Shown here piece after piece: positions 17,299 through 25,033 of a stretch of DNA of 34,136 bases (position 1 is its first letter; each line of letters opens with the position of its first letter). The notes beneath the pieces were generated by a model. The model was not told the origin of the DNA and did not search any database. It saw only the letters and a program-made list of their open reading frames with translations. This DNA is from a virus. Both the position numbers and the translations under genes were made by a program. The stretch lies in the IMG/VR virus record IMGVR_UViG_3300042452_000226, positions 1 through 34,136 of that record; one strand, 5' to 3'.

Positions 17299-17979
17299 TC
17301 AGCGTCCAGAGATCCAAGAGGTAATGTGACCGGGCTTCACGTCGCGCTGGTTGGCGTCCGACATGCGGGCCTGTCCGAGGTAGATCGCGACCATCTGGAG
17401 GCATCGCTGCGCCTGCCGTGCGCCCTCCTCGCCCTTCACAACGGGACCGGCAAGGAATGACGCGAGCTGCCACGACAATGCGATGGTGAACATCGGGTCG
17501 AACTTGGTCGAATCGCTCACGAGCGCCTGATAGCGCAGGAGCGCATTCTCTTGATTCGTGTAGATGACCTTGTTCCCGAGCGTGTCCGTCTCAATCACGT
17601 ATTCCTGCGGCACGTACACGCCGGCGGTCGTGATGGGTGGGTTCGTCCATCCGAAGCCGTAGCGGTCGGCGGGGTATGCGCGGACGGAGTAGTCGTTCTC
17701 CGCGTCTGGCGGAAGCACAGCCACGGCGGTCATCATGTCACCGGGGCATGCGTAGGAATACTTCCACATGGTGTACGGCATCGTCACCTGCGCGAGGCTG
17801 ACGCGCCGCGATGCGAACGACCACGTGTGCATCTGGAGGAGCATGTCACGTGCGCTCGGGTAGAACCGGGCGCAGTGCTCGGCCTGCGCTGATCCCTCCG
17901 GCGGGTCGATGCTTGCGACGGTGGCATCGTCACCGAGGTGCGCGAGCGCGAGGTTGCATATCTCGACAACCGATGCCAT
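17299..17979 (-). CDS. Tail adaptor / tail tubular protein A (T7 gp11-like)
   Basis: 226 aa. Opens MASVVEICNLALAHLGDDAT and continues AEHCARFYPSARDMLLQMHTW, the signature of gp11-like adaptor proteins that form a dodecameric ring between portal and nozzle. A strong GGGAGG lies 5 bases before the ATG, but it is contained in an 8-bp hairpin that competes with a longer upstream 10-bp hairpin (17985-18034). This is the only gene in the head-tail block with such a leader, and it sits exactly where head genes give way to tail genes. Confidence 0.9.
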   Translation of the reverse strand: MASVVEICNLALAHLGDDATVASIDPPEGSAQAEHCARFYPSARDMLLQMHTWSFASRRVSLAQVTMPYTMWKYSYACPGDMMTAVAVLPPDAENDYSVRAYPADRYGFGWTNPPITTAGVYVPQEYVIETDTLGNKVIYTNQENALLRYQALVSDSTKFDPMFTIALSWQLASFLAGPVVKGEEGARQAQRCLQMVAIYLGQARMSDANQRDVKPGHITSWISGR

Positions 17980-17984
17980 ACGTG

Positions 17985-18034
17985 CCTCCCGTAGGACGGG
18001 AGGGGCGCCGTGGTTTCCCGCCGACGCCCCTCCC
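17985..18034 (-). promoter_or_regulatory. Two mutually exclusive hairpins, one covering the adaptor-gene RBS
   Basis: Read on the minus strand, GGGAGGGGCG (18034-18025) pairs perfectly with CGCCCCTCCC (18007-17998) over a 17-nt loop. Part of the second arm instead can pair as CCTCCCGT (18003-17996) with ACGGGAGG (17992-17985), loop CCT, which buries the GGGAGG ribosome-binding site of the adaptor gene. Both cannot form at once. No T-run follows, so an intrinsic terminator is unlikely. A translational or processing control between abundant head proteins and the low-copy adaptor is inferred. Confidence 0.65.
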
Positions 18035-18056
18035 TGTTCACCAACTCGTTACGAGC

Positions 18057-18260
18057 TCACTCCGTGCCTGCGGCCTCGGCCACCTTGCCCTTGCGGAGAC
18101 GGCGCGGCGGCGCTTCGGACACGGTCGGCTCGGGTTCCGCGCCCACGCCCTCGATGTACTCGAGGTGGTGGTTGTACGGTCCCTTGTAGTCGAACACGTC
18201 TCCGGGCTGGCGCAGCCCGTTGTCCACAAAGCAGAGAATCTTGGCCTTGACCTTCGGCAT
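18057..18260 (-). CDS. Small head-module protein of unknown function
   Basis: 67 aa: MPKVKAKILCFVDNGLRQPGDVFDYKG, then an acidic middle and a basic tail (PPRRLRKGKVAEA). The opening resembles short proteins found directly after capsid genes in many phages (a K-A-x-x-x-C-F-V-x-G ... G-D-V-F-x-Y pattern), whose role is unknown. Twelve bases separate it from the cement gene. It could be a minor head-completion or regulatory protein. It is followed by a 77-bp gap holding the paired hairpins in front of the adaptor gene. Confidence 0.75.
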   Translation of the reverse strand: MPKVKAKILCFVDNGLRQPGDVFDYKGPYNHHLEYIEGVGAEPEPTVSEAPPRRLRKGKVAEAAGTE

Positions 18261-18272
18261 GGATAGCTCCTA

Positions 18273-18767
18273 TCAGGCGACCGTGAAGCCAGAAGCGTAG
18301 AAATTCTTGCCGTCCTGGTAGTTCAGGACGATGTCGGCAGAGATGACGCCAGAGCCGCTGCCGGCAGAGGTCACCACGTTCGCGCCGAGATACCGCTTCT
18401 GCGCCGCGGTCAGGAGCTGCGAGCCAATCGGGATCACGACCTGCGTGCCAACCGCGATGGCCGTCGAAGGGCTGTATTCGCCAATCACCACGACGTTGGT
18501 GTCAAGGCCAGCGTCATCCGCCAGAACGACCTGATAGATCGGGTCGGTGCTAGCGGCCAGTGCCGTGGTCACAGTGAACACAACGTACAGCGTCGTGCCT
18601 TCCGAGAGTTCCACGTTCTGGTTTCCCTGTGCGACGGTGTACAGCGAACCGCTTGCGGTTGCGGTGTACGCGGTGTTGTTGCGGAGATCCACGACATCGG
18701 GGAAGTCGTAGGTTCCGGTTGCGGTCAGCGTGACGCTGCCGAGGCGAAGGTTGTTATCAAGAATCAT
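18273..18767 (-). CDS. Bbp16-like capsid cement / decoration protein
   Basis: 164 aa, all-beta in appearance. It begins MILDNNLRLGSVTLTATGTY and has the Bbp16-family layout: an early hydrophobic strand pair, a GTTLYVVFTVT strand, IYQVVLADDAGLDTNVVV, then RYLGANVVTSAGSGSGVISA, and an aromatic C-terminus (YASGFTVA). Such proteins stabilise the capsid surface and are encoded immediately after the major capsid gene, as here. The start follows GAAAGGACACACA, a strong leader shared with the capsid gene. The 24-bp gap from the capsid stop contains the palindrome TTACCTATTAGGTAA. Confidence 0.82.
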   Translation of the reverse strand: MILDNNLRLGSVTLTATGTYDFPDVVDLRNNTAYTATASGSLYTVAQGNQNVELSEGTTLYVVFTVTTALAASTDPIYQVVLADDAGLDTNVVVIGEYSPSTAIAVGTQVVIPIGSQLLTAAQKRYLGANVVTSAGSGSGVISADIVLNYQDGKNFYASGFTVA

Positions 18768-18791
18768 TGTGTGTCCTTTCTGCTTTACCTA

Positions 18792-19814
18792 TTAGGTAAG
18801 GCGGGCTTCTGCGTTGATGAGGGCATCGACACGGCGGCACGGAACGCCGAGGAACGACAGCCACGAGTAGGGGGTACCGAACTGCGACAGACCCTGGTTC
18901 ACGGCCAGAACGTTCTGGCTGCGATCCATTGCCTTCACGGCAAGTCCGCTGTGGACAGTGCGGTTCATGTAGAAGGCAGCGCGGCCCATCGACATGTTCG
19001 GGATGCGGTACATGGCGCGTGCCATGAGCTTGATGAGATCGGTAGCAGCGGTATTGGCCTGCGTTCCGGTCGCACCAACGAGATCGCTCACGTCGATGTT
19101 GGCGATGCGGACAACGTAGCGCCAGTCCTTCACGACCAGGCCGTTCTTCCACTGGTAACGGGTGGCGTAAGCCTGAAGACGGTTGTTGCCGTCATACACG
19201 GTCTGCTCGCCGAGATCCTCGTGCATGAGGCCAGCGGTCGAACCCTTCGGGAACGGGCAGTAGACGGTGTTGTCGCCCCAAACAACGAGGTACACCGAAG
19301 TGTTGTCGGTGCTGGTGCCGCCGCCTTCGATGATGTTCTGGCCGACGCCCGACGAGCCAGGGGTCGCCGAGTAACGGGCAGCGAGGCCGAGGAACGACTT
19401 CGGCTCGATGGCGGGGTTGCCATAGAACATCGTGACCGCCTGCGTCTGGTTCATGGCCTCGAGGAAGGCCACGTCTTCGGACAGGCGGAACTGAGCGGTG
19501 TTGCCGTTCAGCATGGCGAGATCCTTATCGACCTCGCTGCGAGCCTCGAGGATGCCGCAGGCTTCATCGACCTGGGCAGTCTGCGACTTGCTGTTCGGGA
19601 TGCCCTGGTTCAGCGCACGCCAGTAGACGGCGGGGAGACCAGTGCGGATCACGACGCGCTCGCCGGTGGGCAGGTTGCCCTCCTTGAACACGCAGTCCTC
19701 GAGGATCTCGTTCGACTGCGAGAGGAGCTCCGCGATGACCGGAACACGGCCCTCGGGATCGGTACGCTTCGCCCAATCGGCGAGCGTCAGGTTGGTGCTG
19801 GAAAGAACTGCCAT
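18792..19814 (-). CDS. Major capsid protein (Bbp17-like, HK97-fold)
   Basis: 340 aa. MAVLSSTNLTLADWAKRTDP, EGNLPTGERVVIRTGLPAVYW, the AQVDEACGILEARSEVDKDLA helix, FYGNPAIEPKSFLGLA and the C-terminal INAEARLT are characteristic of the BPP-1-type major head protein. A strong ribosome-binding site (GAAGGGAATCACACA before ATG) fits high expression. The gene ends with tandem stops TAA TAG. The 14 bases around the stop are the exact complement of a loop region of the putative small RNA at 27791-27925. It sits between the scaffold-like and cement genes. Confidence 0.95.
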   Translation of the reverse strand: MAVLSSTNLTLADWAKRTDPEGRVPVIAELLSQSNEILEDCVFKEGNLPTGERVVIRTGLPAVYWRALNQGIPNSKSQTAQVDEACGILEARSEVDKDLAMLNGNTAQFRLSEDVAFLEAMNQTQAVTMFYGNPAIEPKSFLGLAARYSATPGSSGVGQNIIEGGGTSTDNTSVYLVVWGDNTVYCPFPKGSTAGLMHEDLGEQTVYDGNNRLQAYATRYQWKNGLVVKDWRYVVRIANIDVSDLVGATGTQANTAATDLIKLMARAMYRIPNMSMGRAAFYMNRTVHSGLAVKAMDRSQNVLAVNQGLSQFGTPYSWLSFLGVPCRRVDALINAEARLT

Positions 19815-19835
19815 TGTGTGATTCCCTTCGTGGGG

Positions 19836-20531
19836 TTAGGTGTTGGATGAGTACAGGGCGTCGGCAAGGTCGTTGAACGAGCGGGGTCCGGCCGGCCTGG
19901 CCTCGCCCTTGTTGCCCGTCACCATGCTGTCCTCGCTGATCGCCTTTCCGGCGCGGAACATGAACCGGATGATCTCCGGGTGGTTCCCGAGGCCGGACTC
20001 GTTGAGCAGGCTGCGGAGTTCGGTAGTGCCGAACGCATCGAGCGCCTTCTTCGCCACGGACAGGTTCTCCGACAGACGCTCGCCGCCGAACTCCTTGTCG
20101 GCCTTGCTGCTGTCGGCCCATCCGGTGCGGACGGCCTCGATCTGCGCCGCCTGACGCTCGGCCAGCTTTGGGCCGACCGTGTCAAGGACGCGCTGCGCGG
20201 CTTCCTGCGACAGGTTCAGCTCCTTCGCCACCTTCGAGTACTCGGCGATGACCTCGGAGTCGAACGTTCGACCCTCCGGTGCCTTGAACTCGTAGGTCTC
20301 CGGCGCGGTCGGCTTGGCATCGGCGGGTGCCTCTGCGGCCTTGGCGTCGCTGGCTTCTGGAGCCTTGCCGGCAGCGGCCGCGTCGGCGGCTTGCTGGCCC
20401 TGGGTCGTGGTCGCCTTCTGCTCGCCGCCGTACAGCTTCTCGGCCGTCGCCGAGACGATTGCGGCAGCATCGGATGCGGGAGCGGCTGTGGTGTTGGTTT
20501 CAGCCGTTTCCATCATCGTTGTTTCGCTCAT
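19836..20531 (-). CDS. Putative capsid scaffolding protein
   Basis: 231 aa, acidic and Ala-rich. About residues 1-90 are low complexity (AAPASDAAAIVSATAEKLY, then alternating Ala/Asp/Glu/Lys). The C-terminal half is helical (SEVIAEYSKVAKELNLSQEA, AAQIEAVRTGWADSSKADKE, IIRFMFRAGKAISED), as in phage scaffold proteins that guide procapsid assembly. Location directly before the major capsid gene supports this. It overlaps the Bbp19-like gene by 32 bases. Internal Met residues near the N-terminus leave the exact start uncertain, although ATG at 20531 has AAGGA 11 bases upstream. Confidence 0.8.
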   Translation of the reverse strand: MSETTMMETAETNTTAAPASDAAAIVSATAEKLYGGEQKATTTQGQQAADAAAAGKAPEASDAKAAEAPADAKPTAPETYEFKAPEGRTFDSEVIAEYSKVAKELNLSQEAAQRVLDTVGPKLAERQAAQIEAVRTGWADSSKADKEFGGERLSENLSVAKKALDAFGTTELRSLLNESGLGNHPEIIRFMFRAGKAISEDSMVTGNKGEARPAGPRSFNDLADALYSSNT

Positions 20532-20838
20532 TGCTTGCTTGTTCCTTCATCATGGCCGGGTATTGCTCCGGGCAGAGCGCGTGGACCATGCCGAGCATTC
20601 GTAGCCCGTAGTTCCTGCCGCCCTCCGCGAATGCCATCGACATCGCGTTGGTATTGAAGGAACTGCGGAACACGCCCGCCTGGTCCAGCAGCCGCCACAC
20701 GATGCGACGGCCTCGCTTGCTGGACATGAGCCACTTCACGTCGGCCTCCTCGTTCTGCCGTTCCAGACGCTCACGGAGCTCTTTGTCGGCTCTGTCGCGC
20801 TCCTGGCCCCGCAGGTCGAGGGGGTCGTAGTTGCTCAC
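20500..20838 (-). CDS. Bbp19-like head-module protein
   Basis: 112 aa from a GTG start at 20838. The core RGRRIVWRLLDQAGVFRSSF, FAEGGRNYGLRML and HALCPEQYPAMM match the Bbp19 family pattern (R-x-x-x-W-x-L-L-x-x-x-G-V-F-R, E-G-x-R-N-x-G, C-P-E-x-Y), found beside scaffold genes in BPP-1-like phages. Its function is not established; a role in head assembly is inferred from the conserved neighbourhood. An overlap of 32 bases with the following gene suggests coupling. Upstream, 40 bp separate it from the staple-like gene and contain one copy of the TTACGGGTACT motif. Confidence 0.8.
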   Translation of the reverse strand: MSNYDPLDLRGQERDRADKELRERLERQNEEADVKWLMSSKRGRRIVWRLLDQAGVFRSSFNTNAMSMAFAEGGRNYGLRMLGMVHALCPEQYPAMMKEQASNERNNDDGNG

Positions 20839-20864
20839 GGCGGGACTGTATCCCTGTGGCTAAT

Positions 20865-20880
20865 GCTTACGGGTACTGTC
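20865..20880 (-). repeat. TTACGGGTACT motif copy 2
   Basis: GCTTACGGGTACTGTC overlaps the TGA stop of the staple-like gene (20881-20879) and fills part of the 40-bp gap before the Bbp19-like gene. Confidence 0.7.
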
Positions 20881-21166
20881 AACCGCCGTAGAGCATGGTC
20901 GCCGCCGGACCAATGCCGCCGCCGGAGTCGATAGCCATGTCGGTGATCTGGAGCTCGACGGCCGGCTCGACGCCGCCTTCGACCATCGTCGCGCTCGTCT
21001 CCTTGACGTAGGCGCGGGCGGTGATCGTCACGGTCGTGCCGAGCCGCATGGCCGACGTGATGCCGAGCTTCTCGAGCTGCTCCTTCTCGAGCTCGATGCA
21101 CAGTTCCTCCGGGTACATCTCCTCGGATTCGCCGTTGCCCTCAAGCTTCATGCTGACCATTGCCAT
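20879..21166 (-). CDS. Capsid-staple-like small protein
   Basis: 95 aa from ATG 21166 (MAMVSMKLEGNGESEEMYPE). GGAGGT ends 5 bases before this ATG and lies within the last codons of the portal gene; an in-frame start at 21196 would lie inside the portal gene and is less likely. The pattern of an acidic linker, then YPEELCIELEKEQLEKLGI, GTTVTITARAYVKET and a terminal ELQITDMAIDSG resembles proteins annotated as capsid staple in BPP-1-like podoviruses, thought to fasten capsid subunits. Ends with TGA inside a copy of the TTACGGGTACT motif. Confidence 0.75.
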   Translation of the reverse strand: MAMVSMKLEGNGESEEMYPEELCIELEKEQLEKLGITSAMRLGTTVTITARAYVKETSATMVEGGVEPAVELQITDMAIDSGGGIGPAATMLYGG

Positions 21167-21167
21167 T

Positions 21168-22880
21168 TCAGACCTCCACCCCTGACGGGGAGCCATACCC
21201 GCTAAACATGTTCATCACGTCTGTCAACGCGTTCGGCTGCCCGGTCGGTGCCTGCGCCATGTTCTTGACGCTCTGCGAGGTCTGCTGAAGCGCGGCTGCC
21301 TGTTCCTTCGCAGCCATCGCCTGATTGCGGGCATCGCGCAGGAGCGCGACCTCCTTGTCGGCGATAATGAGCGACGGGTCCACGCCGAGCATGTCGGCGT
21401 ATACGTCGGCCCACTGGTCCTGGTCGAACTTGTCGAGGATGTCGGGCTTCATGCGGGCGATGGCCCCGAGGTTCCCGACGAAGCGGTCCACGGCGTTGGT
21501 GCCGATGGCACGCTGCGCCTGCGCCAGCATGCTGACGAACTCGACGTTCAGGTCCATGCCCTGCAATTCCTGCGGAGCCGGCGGGAGTGCGCCGGACGCG
21601 ACCATGCGGTTGAACGTGATGTCCACCAGCGGGGACAGCAGCTCGTTGTGCAGGCGCTCGAGCACCGGGCCGAGCATGAGGAGCTTCTCCTCGTGGCGCT
21701 CGGCGACCTCGGTGGCGGTCATGCGGGTGTTCGGCGTGTTGGCGAGCATCAGGAACAGGTCCGCGTAGAACGAACCACGCACGCGCTCGCGGCAGTCCAT
21801 GATGTCATTCAGCAGGTACTGGAGGTTCAGGTTGACCTCAAACGCGGTCTTGATCCCGTTCGACTGCCCGTCGTAGTACGACACCCCGCCAGGAAGCGTC
21901 TCCACGTCGCGGTTCTTCATGGACGCCGGCACCTGAAGCGGCGGCTTGGTCTGGTAGTCGATGGCCTGCGCCTTGCGGAGCTGCTCGTGCTGGAGCTGCT
22001 TGATGTCTCCGAGCGCCTCCATGCCGGGGCTGTTGCCGTAGATGTCGCCGCCAACTACCGACCAACGCGGGCAGAGCGCCGGGAAGTACTGAAACCCGCT
22101 CTCGCGCAGGAACACGCCTTCCTCGCCGCCGACCTCAAAGTAATACGAACCCCACGGCATGTTCTTGGCGTCGCGCTTCTTGATGTCGCGGTCGGCACGC
22201 GGCTCAATGGCGTGGATCACTGGCACCCACTGGTCGAGGTTCCCGGTGCGGTACATGTTCTGCACCGACACGCTGCACTTCTCGAGTCCGAACTCCTTGA
22301 CCATCTGCGAGACGGTCATCTCGAACTCGCGGTACAGGGTGCAGACGCGGCCCTTCGCATCGGTCGAGATGCAGTACTCGCCGCAGGTCAGCGGGTAGTG
22401 ATGGATGACGCTCTGGTAGTCGGGGAGCAGGACGGTCGCCGCGGTGCCGAACGTGCCGAGCTCCTCGTACATCTGGTGCAGCGCGTTGTAGGTGTTCGAC
22501 TTCTGGAACACGCGCTGCATGCGCTTGGTCACGTCATCGAGCCAGAGCTTGACCGGGTCGTAAGAGTTCAGTTCCGGGTCCGGCGTGGCGAGGCGGAACC
22601 ACTGCCGTGCCGGCGAGGTCGCGCCCGACATCATGCCGGCGCCGAGGACGCGCAGGGCGCGGGTGCCGGTCGAGTCGTAGATGTTGTTGTGGCGGCGGTA
22701 TCCGCGGTCGCGGTCCTGCCGGAAGTAGCGACCATTGCGCGGCAGGATGTAGGAGGTGAGTTCCTGCCAGTGCGCGAACCAGGACGCACGCTCGCTCTTG
22801 AGCTGTCCCCACCGGGTGAACAGCCGATCCCGCGTGGGAGCGCCGGGATACGACTGATTGTCTCCGGTGTACTCGCTCAT
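21168..22880 (-). CDS. Portal (head-tail connector) protein
   Basis: 570 aa. LFTRWGQLKSERASWFAHWQ and ELTSYILPRNGRYF at the N-terminus, SGATSPARQWFRLATPDPEL, the TYNALHQMYEELGTFGTAA helix, YGNSPGMEALGDIKQLQHEQ and NTRMTATEVAERHEEKLLML are the standard order of T7-type podoviral connector proteins. The protein forms the dodecameric ring through which DNA is packaged and ejected. The length is usual for the family. ATG directly follows the TAA of the preceding gene. The C-terminus is Gln/Ala-rich and flexible. Confidence 0.95.
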   Translation of the reverse strand: MSEYTGDNQSYPGAPTRDRLFTRWGQLKSERASWFAHWQELTSYILPRNGRYFRQDRDRGYRRHNNIYDSTGTRALRVLGAGMMSGATSPARQWFRLATPDPELNSYDPVKLWLDDVTKRMQRVFQKSNTYNALHQMYEELGTFGTAATVLLPDYQSVIHHYPLTCGEYCISTDAKGRVCTLYREFEMTVSQMVKEFGLEKCSVSVQNMYRTGNLDQWVPVIHAIEPRADRDIKKRDAKNMPWGSYYFEVGGEEGVFLRESGFQYFPALCPRWSVVGGDIYGNSPGMEALGDIKQLQHEQLRKAQAIDYQTKPPLQVPASMKNRDVETLPGGVSYYDGQSNGIKTAFEVNLNLQYLLNDIMDCRERVRGSFYADLFLMLANTPNTRMTATEVAERHEEKLLMLGPVLERLHNELLSPLVDITFNRMVASGALPPAPQELQGMDLNVEFVSMLAQAQRAIGTNAVDRFVGNLGAIARMKPDILDKFDQDQWADVYADMLGVDPSLIIADKEVALLRDARNQAMAAKEQAAALQQTSQSVKNMAQAPTGQPNALTDVMNMFSGYGSPSGVEV

Positions 22881-23225
22881 TTAGCCCCCGAGGAGAGATG
22901 TTCGTCCGAGCTGGAGTTCCTGCGGGTTCACGCCCATCGGCCCGGTGAGCATGGTGCTCGAGGGACCGCCGCCCATCTCGGCGGCAGCGCGGCCCATGAT
23001 GTCGGCGACGGCTGGTTCCTGCCTGTTGGCGGCGGCCATCGCCTGCTGCGACTTGCGCTGCTGGCTGCGGGCGGATGCTGCTGCGGCCTGCTGCGCCTGC
23101 TGCTGCTGTCCCATTGCCTCGCGCTGCATCTTTGCGCCGCGTTCGCCGGAGACGATTGCGTACCCGGTTCCGGCGGCTGCTGCTCCTGCCGCGATTCCGG
23201 CGAGAATGGACGAAAGTGCTGCCAT
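22881..23225 (-). CDS. Small hydrophobic/Gln-rich protein beside portal, unknown function
   Basis: 114 aa from ATG 23225 (MAALSSILAGIAAGAAAAG), one base after the GNAT stop; a longer in-frame start lies inside the GNAT gene and is rejected. One N-terminal Gly/Ala membrane-like segment (residues about 4-25) is followed by a Gln/Ala-rich helical region and a conserved-looking tail SSTMLTGPMGVNPQELQLGR with SLLGG. Proteins of this shape occur between terminase and portal genes of podoviruses. A virion-associated role is inferred; no activity can be assigned. Confidence 0.7.
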   Translation of the reverse strand: MAALSSILAGIAAGAAAAGTGYAIVSGERGAKMQREAMGQQQQAQQAAAASARSQQRKSQQAMAAANRQEPAVADIMGRAAAEMGGGPSSTMLTGPMGVNPQELQLGRTSLLGG

Positions 23226-23226
23226 G

Positions 23227-23673
23227 TCAGAGCTCCTTGACGTGCGAACGTTCGGTGTTGACGTACCCCATGCGGGCAAGCATCCTTGCGATGGGCGTCT
23301 CGCCGTTCACGACGAGCTCGCTCATGCACAGGAATCTCGCACCAGCGTCCTTGGCCCAGCCCTCGAGCGCCGCCATGAGGCGGAACGGGATGCGCGTCAT
23401 GCGGTGCGCTGGGTCCACCCACCACGCCAGTTCAATGGCGCACGGGATGCTCGGCGCGAACCACATAGGCGCGATGGCACCGGCGATGGCTCCGACCACC
23501 TTGCCTTCGACCTCCGCGACGAACATGCCGCCGGAGCGGACGATGGCCGAAATGCCCGTGCGAATGTCATCGTCGGACGGCTCGATCATCGTGCCGTACG
23601 CGCTGTAGCCGATGAAATCGCGGGCCATTGCGGTCAATTGGTCGATGTCCTGCTCGGTTGCCTGCCTGACCAT
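23227..23673 (-). CDS. GNAT-family N-acetyltransferase
   Basis: 148 aa. Shows the GNAT order: N-terminal MVRQATEQDIDQLTAMARDF helix, MFVAEVEGKVVGAIAGA strands, IELAWWVDPAHRM followed by helix IPFRLMAALEGWAKDAGA, and a final ARMLARMGYVNTER helix-strand that is typical of acetyl-CoA-dependent N-acetyltransferases. The canonical pyrophosphate-loop Q/RxxGxG/A is not clean (RMTRIPF instead), so activity is uncertain. It lies within the late operon between terminase and portal, a place where such genes occur in related podoviruses; substrate unknown. Shine-Dalgarno GGAGG is 9 bases upstream and matches the 5-prime tail of the putative small RNA B. Confidence 0.8.
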   Translation of the reverse strand: MVRQATEQDIDQLTAMARDFIGYSAYGTMIEPSDDDIRTGISAIVRSGGMFVAEVEGKVVGAIAGAIAPMWFAPSIPCAIELAWWVDPAHRMTRIPFRLMAALEGWAKDAGARFLCMSELVVNGETPIARMLARMGYVNTERSHVKEL

Positions 23674-23689
23674 GACTGTAGACCTCCGT

Positions 23690-25033
23690 CTAGCGGTTAC
23701 GGGTACTGACTTCCTCGTAAGGGTCGTAGTCCTTCGGGCGCGTATCGATGCGCTCCCGCACCTCGCGTGGCAGCATCTTGGCGACCGGGTAAGCGAACGT
23801 GAGGCAGAGCGCGTCGGCCATGTCCGGGCTGCCTCCGCCCTGGAGCCGCTTCTTGATCTCGTCCTTCGACTCGAGCACGCGCTTGCCGGCGGCGTCGTAC
23901 CAGTAGATCGGCGTGCTGATCTCCTGCTTCAGCGTGATGTCGTTGGGGATTGAGCCGCCCGCCTGTATCCACTCGCGTATGGCCCACCACATCTCGGTGC
24001 GCTTGTTGACGAACAGGTTGGCGTAGGTGGCCTTGCCGCCGAACTGCACCTCGGTCACGTCGTAGCCGAGCTGCCGAAGGCGGTCGATCACGCCCGCCCC
24101 TGCCCCTGCGTCGATGAACACGGCGTCCGGGTCGCGGTCCTCGATGACGTTGGCGACGGCTGCCGCAAGCGCCATGTTGTCGATCCCGTGGTGGACGATG
24201 GGCGGCTCCATGCGGAGCCCCTGGCGCAGGACGATGACGCTGCGGTCATCCCCGAACCGGGCCGGGTCCACGCCCACGATGAGGGGCTGGTCGATGATGT
24301 CGCCGTCCTGGTACTGTCGCCGTGCGGCCTCCTCGGCGTCGGCAAGGGCAATGAGCTGATCGTCGCCGGCGGCGCTGAAGTCGCAGAGGTACTCGCGTGC
24401 GAACGCGGCCTCCGGCATGTCGCGCTCAAGGCGCTTGACCTCGTCGGGCGCGAGGGCGTCGGTGTCGTAGACCGTGTACTTCGCAGCATACCAATCCTCG
24501 AGGGAGCCGCTCGCGGCGCGGTAGTACAGCTCGCTGAACAGGTTGATCCCGGCGGGCGTGCCGATGAAGAGCGCCCACCCCTGACGGTCGGAGAGGGCTG
24601 GCTGGATGATGGCCTCCCATACCTCCGGCTTGATCTGCGCGACCTCGTCGATGACGCAGCCGTCGAGGCGAACTCCGCGTAGGGCGTCCGGGTTGTCGCC
24701 GCCGAACAGGCGGATCGTGGCCTTGTTCGACCTGAACGTGACGGCGAGGTCGGCCTCATTGATGTCCACGGACCCGGTGCGGATGAACGGGTCGAGCTTC
24801 TGCTTGAGCCGCGCCCAGGCGATGGCCTTGGCCTGCTTCAGGAACGGTGCCACGTACACGAAGAACCCGAGATCCGAGGTGCATTTCACCGCCCGGTGCA
24901 GGAGCTCCATGAGGGCGAGTTCCGTCTTGCCGGCGCGTCGGTGTAGGGCAAGGACCGTGAACCGCCGGCGTTCGAGGTGGCATCGACGCTGCCATGCCCG
25001 CGGCTCGTAGCCGAGGCGGATGGTCTTACGCAT
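23690..25033 (-). CDS. Terminase large subunit
   Basis: 447 aa. Walker A-like HRRAGKTE (31-38) and Walker B VIDE (127-130) form the packaging ATPase; the RNase H-like nuclease shows acidic residues in VGVDPARFGDDRS (D256), VFIDAGAG (D308) and GGSPDMADALC (D404, D407). It cuts concatemers and drives DNA into the head through the portal. The start ATG overlaps the end of the small-subunit gene by 8 bases. The last codons, before TAG at 23692-23690, contain one of three copies of the TTACGGGTACT motif. Length is normal for the compact podoviral form. Confidence 0.95.
   Translation of the reverse strand: MRKTIRLGYEPRAWQRRCHLERRRFTVLALHRRAGKTELALMELLHRAVKCTSDLGFFVYVAPFLKQAKAIAWARLKQKLDPFIRTGSVDINEADLAVTFRSNKATIRLFGGDNPDALRGVRLDGCVIDEVAQIKPEVWEAIIQPALSDRQGWALFIGTPAGINLFSELYYRAASGSLEDWYAAKYTVYDTDALAPDEVKRLERDMPEAAFAREYLCDFSAAGDDQLIALADAEEAARRQYQDGDIIDQPLIVGVDPARFGDDRSVIVLRQGLRMEPPIVHHGIDNMALAAAVANVIEDRDPDAVFIDAGAGAGVIDRLRQLGYDVTEVQFGGKATYANLFVNKRTEMWWAIREWIQAGGSIPNDITLKQEISTPIYWYDAAGKRVLESKDEIKKRLQGGGSPDMADALCLTFAYPVAKMLPREVRERIDTRPKDYDPYEEVSTRNR
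23695..23710 (-). repeat. TTACGGGTACT motif copy 3
   Basis: GGTTACGGGTACTGAC lies within the last codons of the terminase large-subunit gene, 3 bases before its TAG, with the GNAT gene starting 17 bases past the stop. Confidence 0.7.

Noticed and set aside
19130-20185. Extra minus-strand frames (97, 185, 88 aa) in the capsid-scaffold area
   Set aside because: Out-of-frame shadows, Arg/Ser/Pro-rich.
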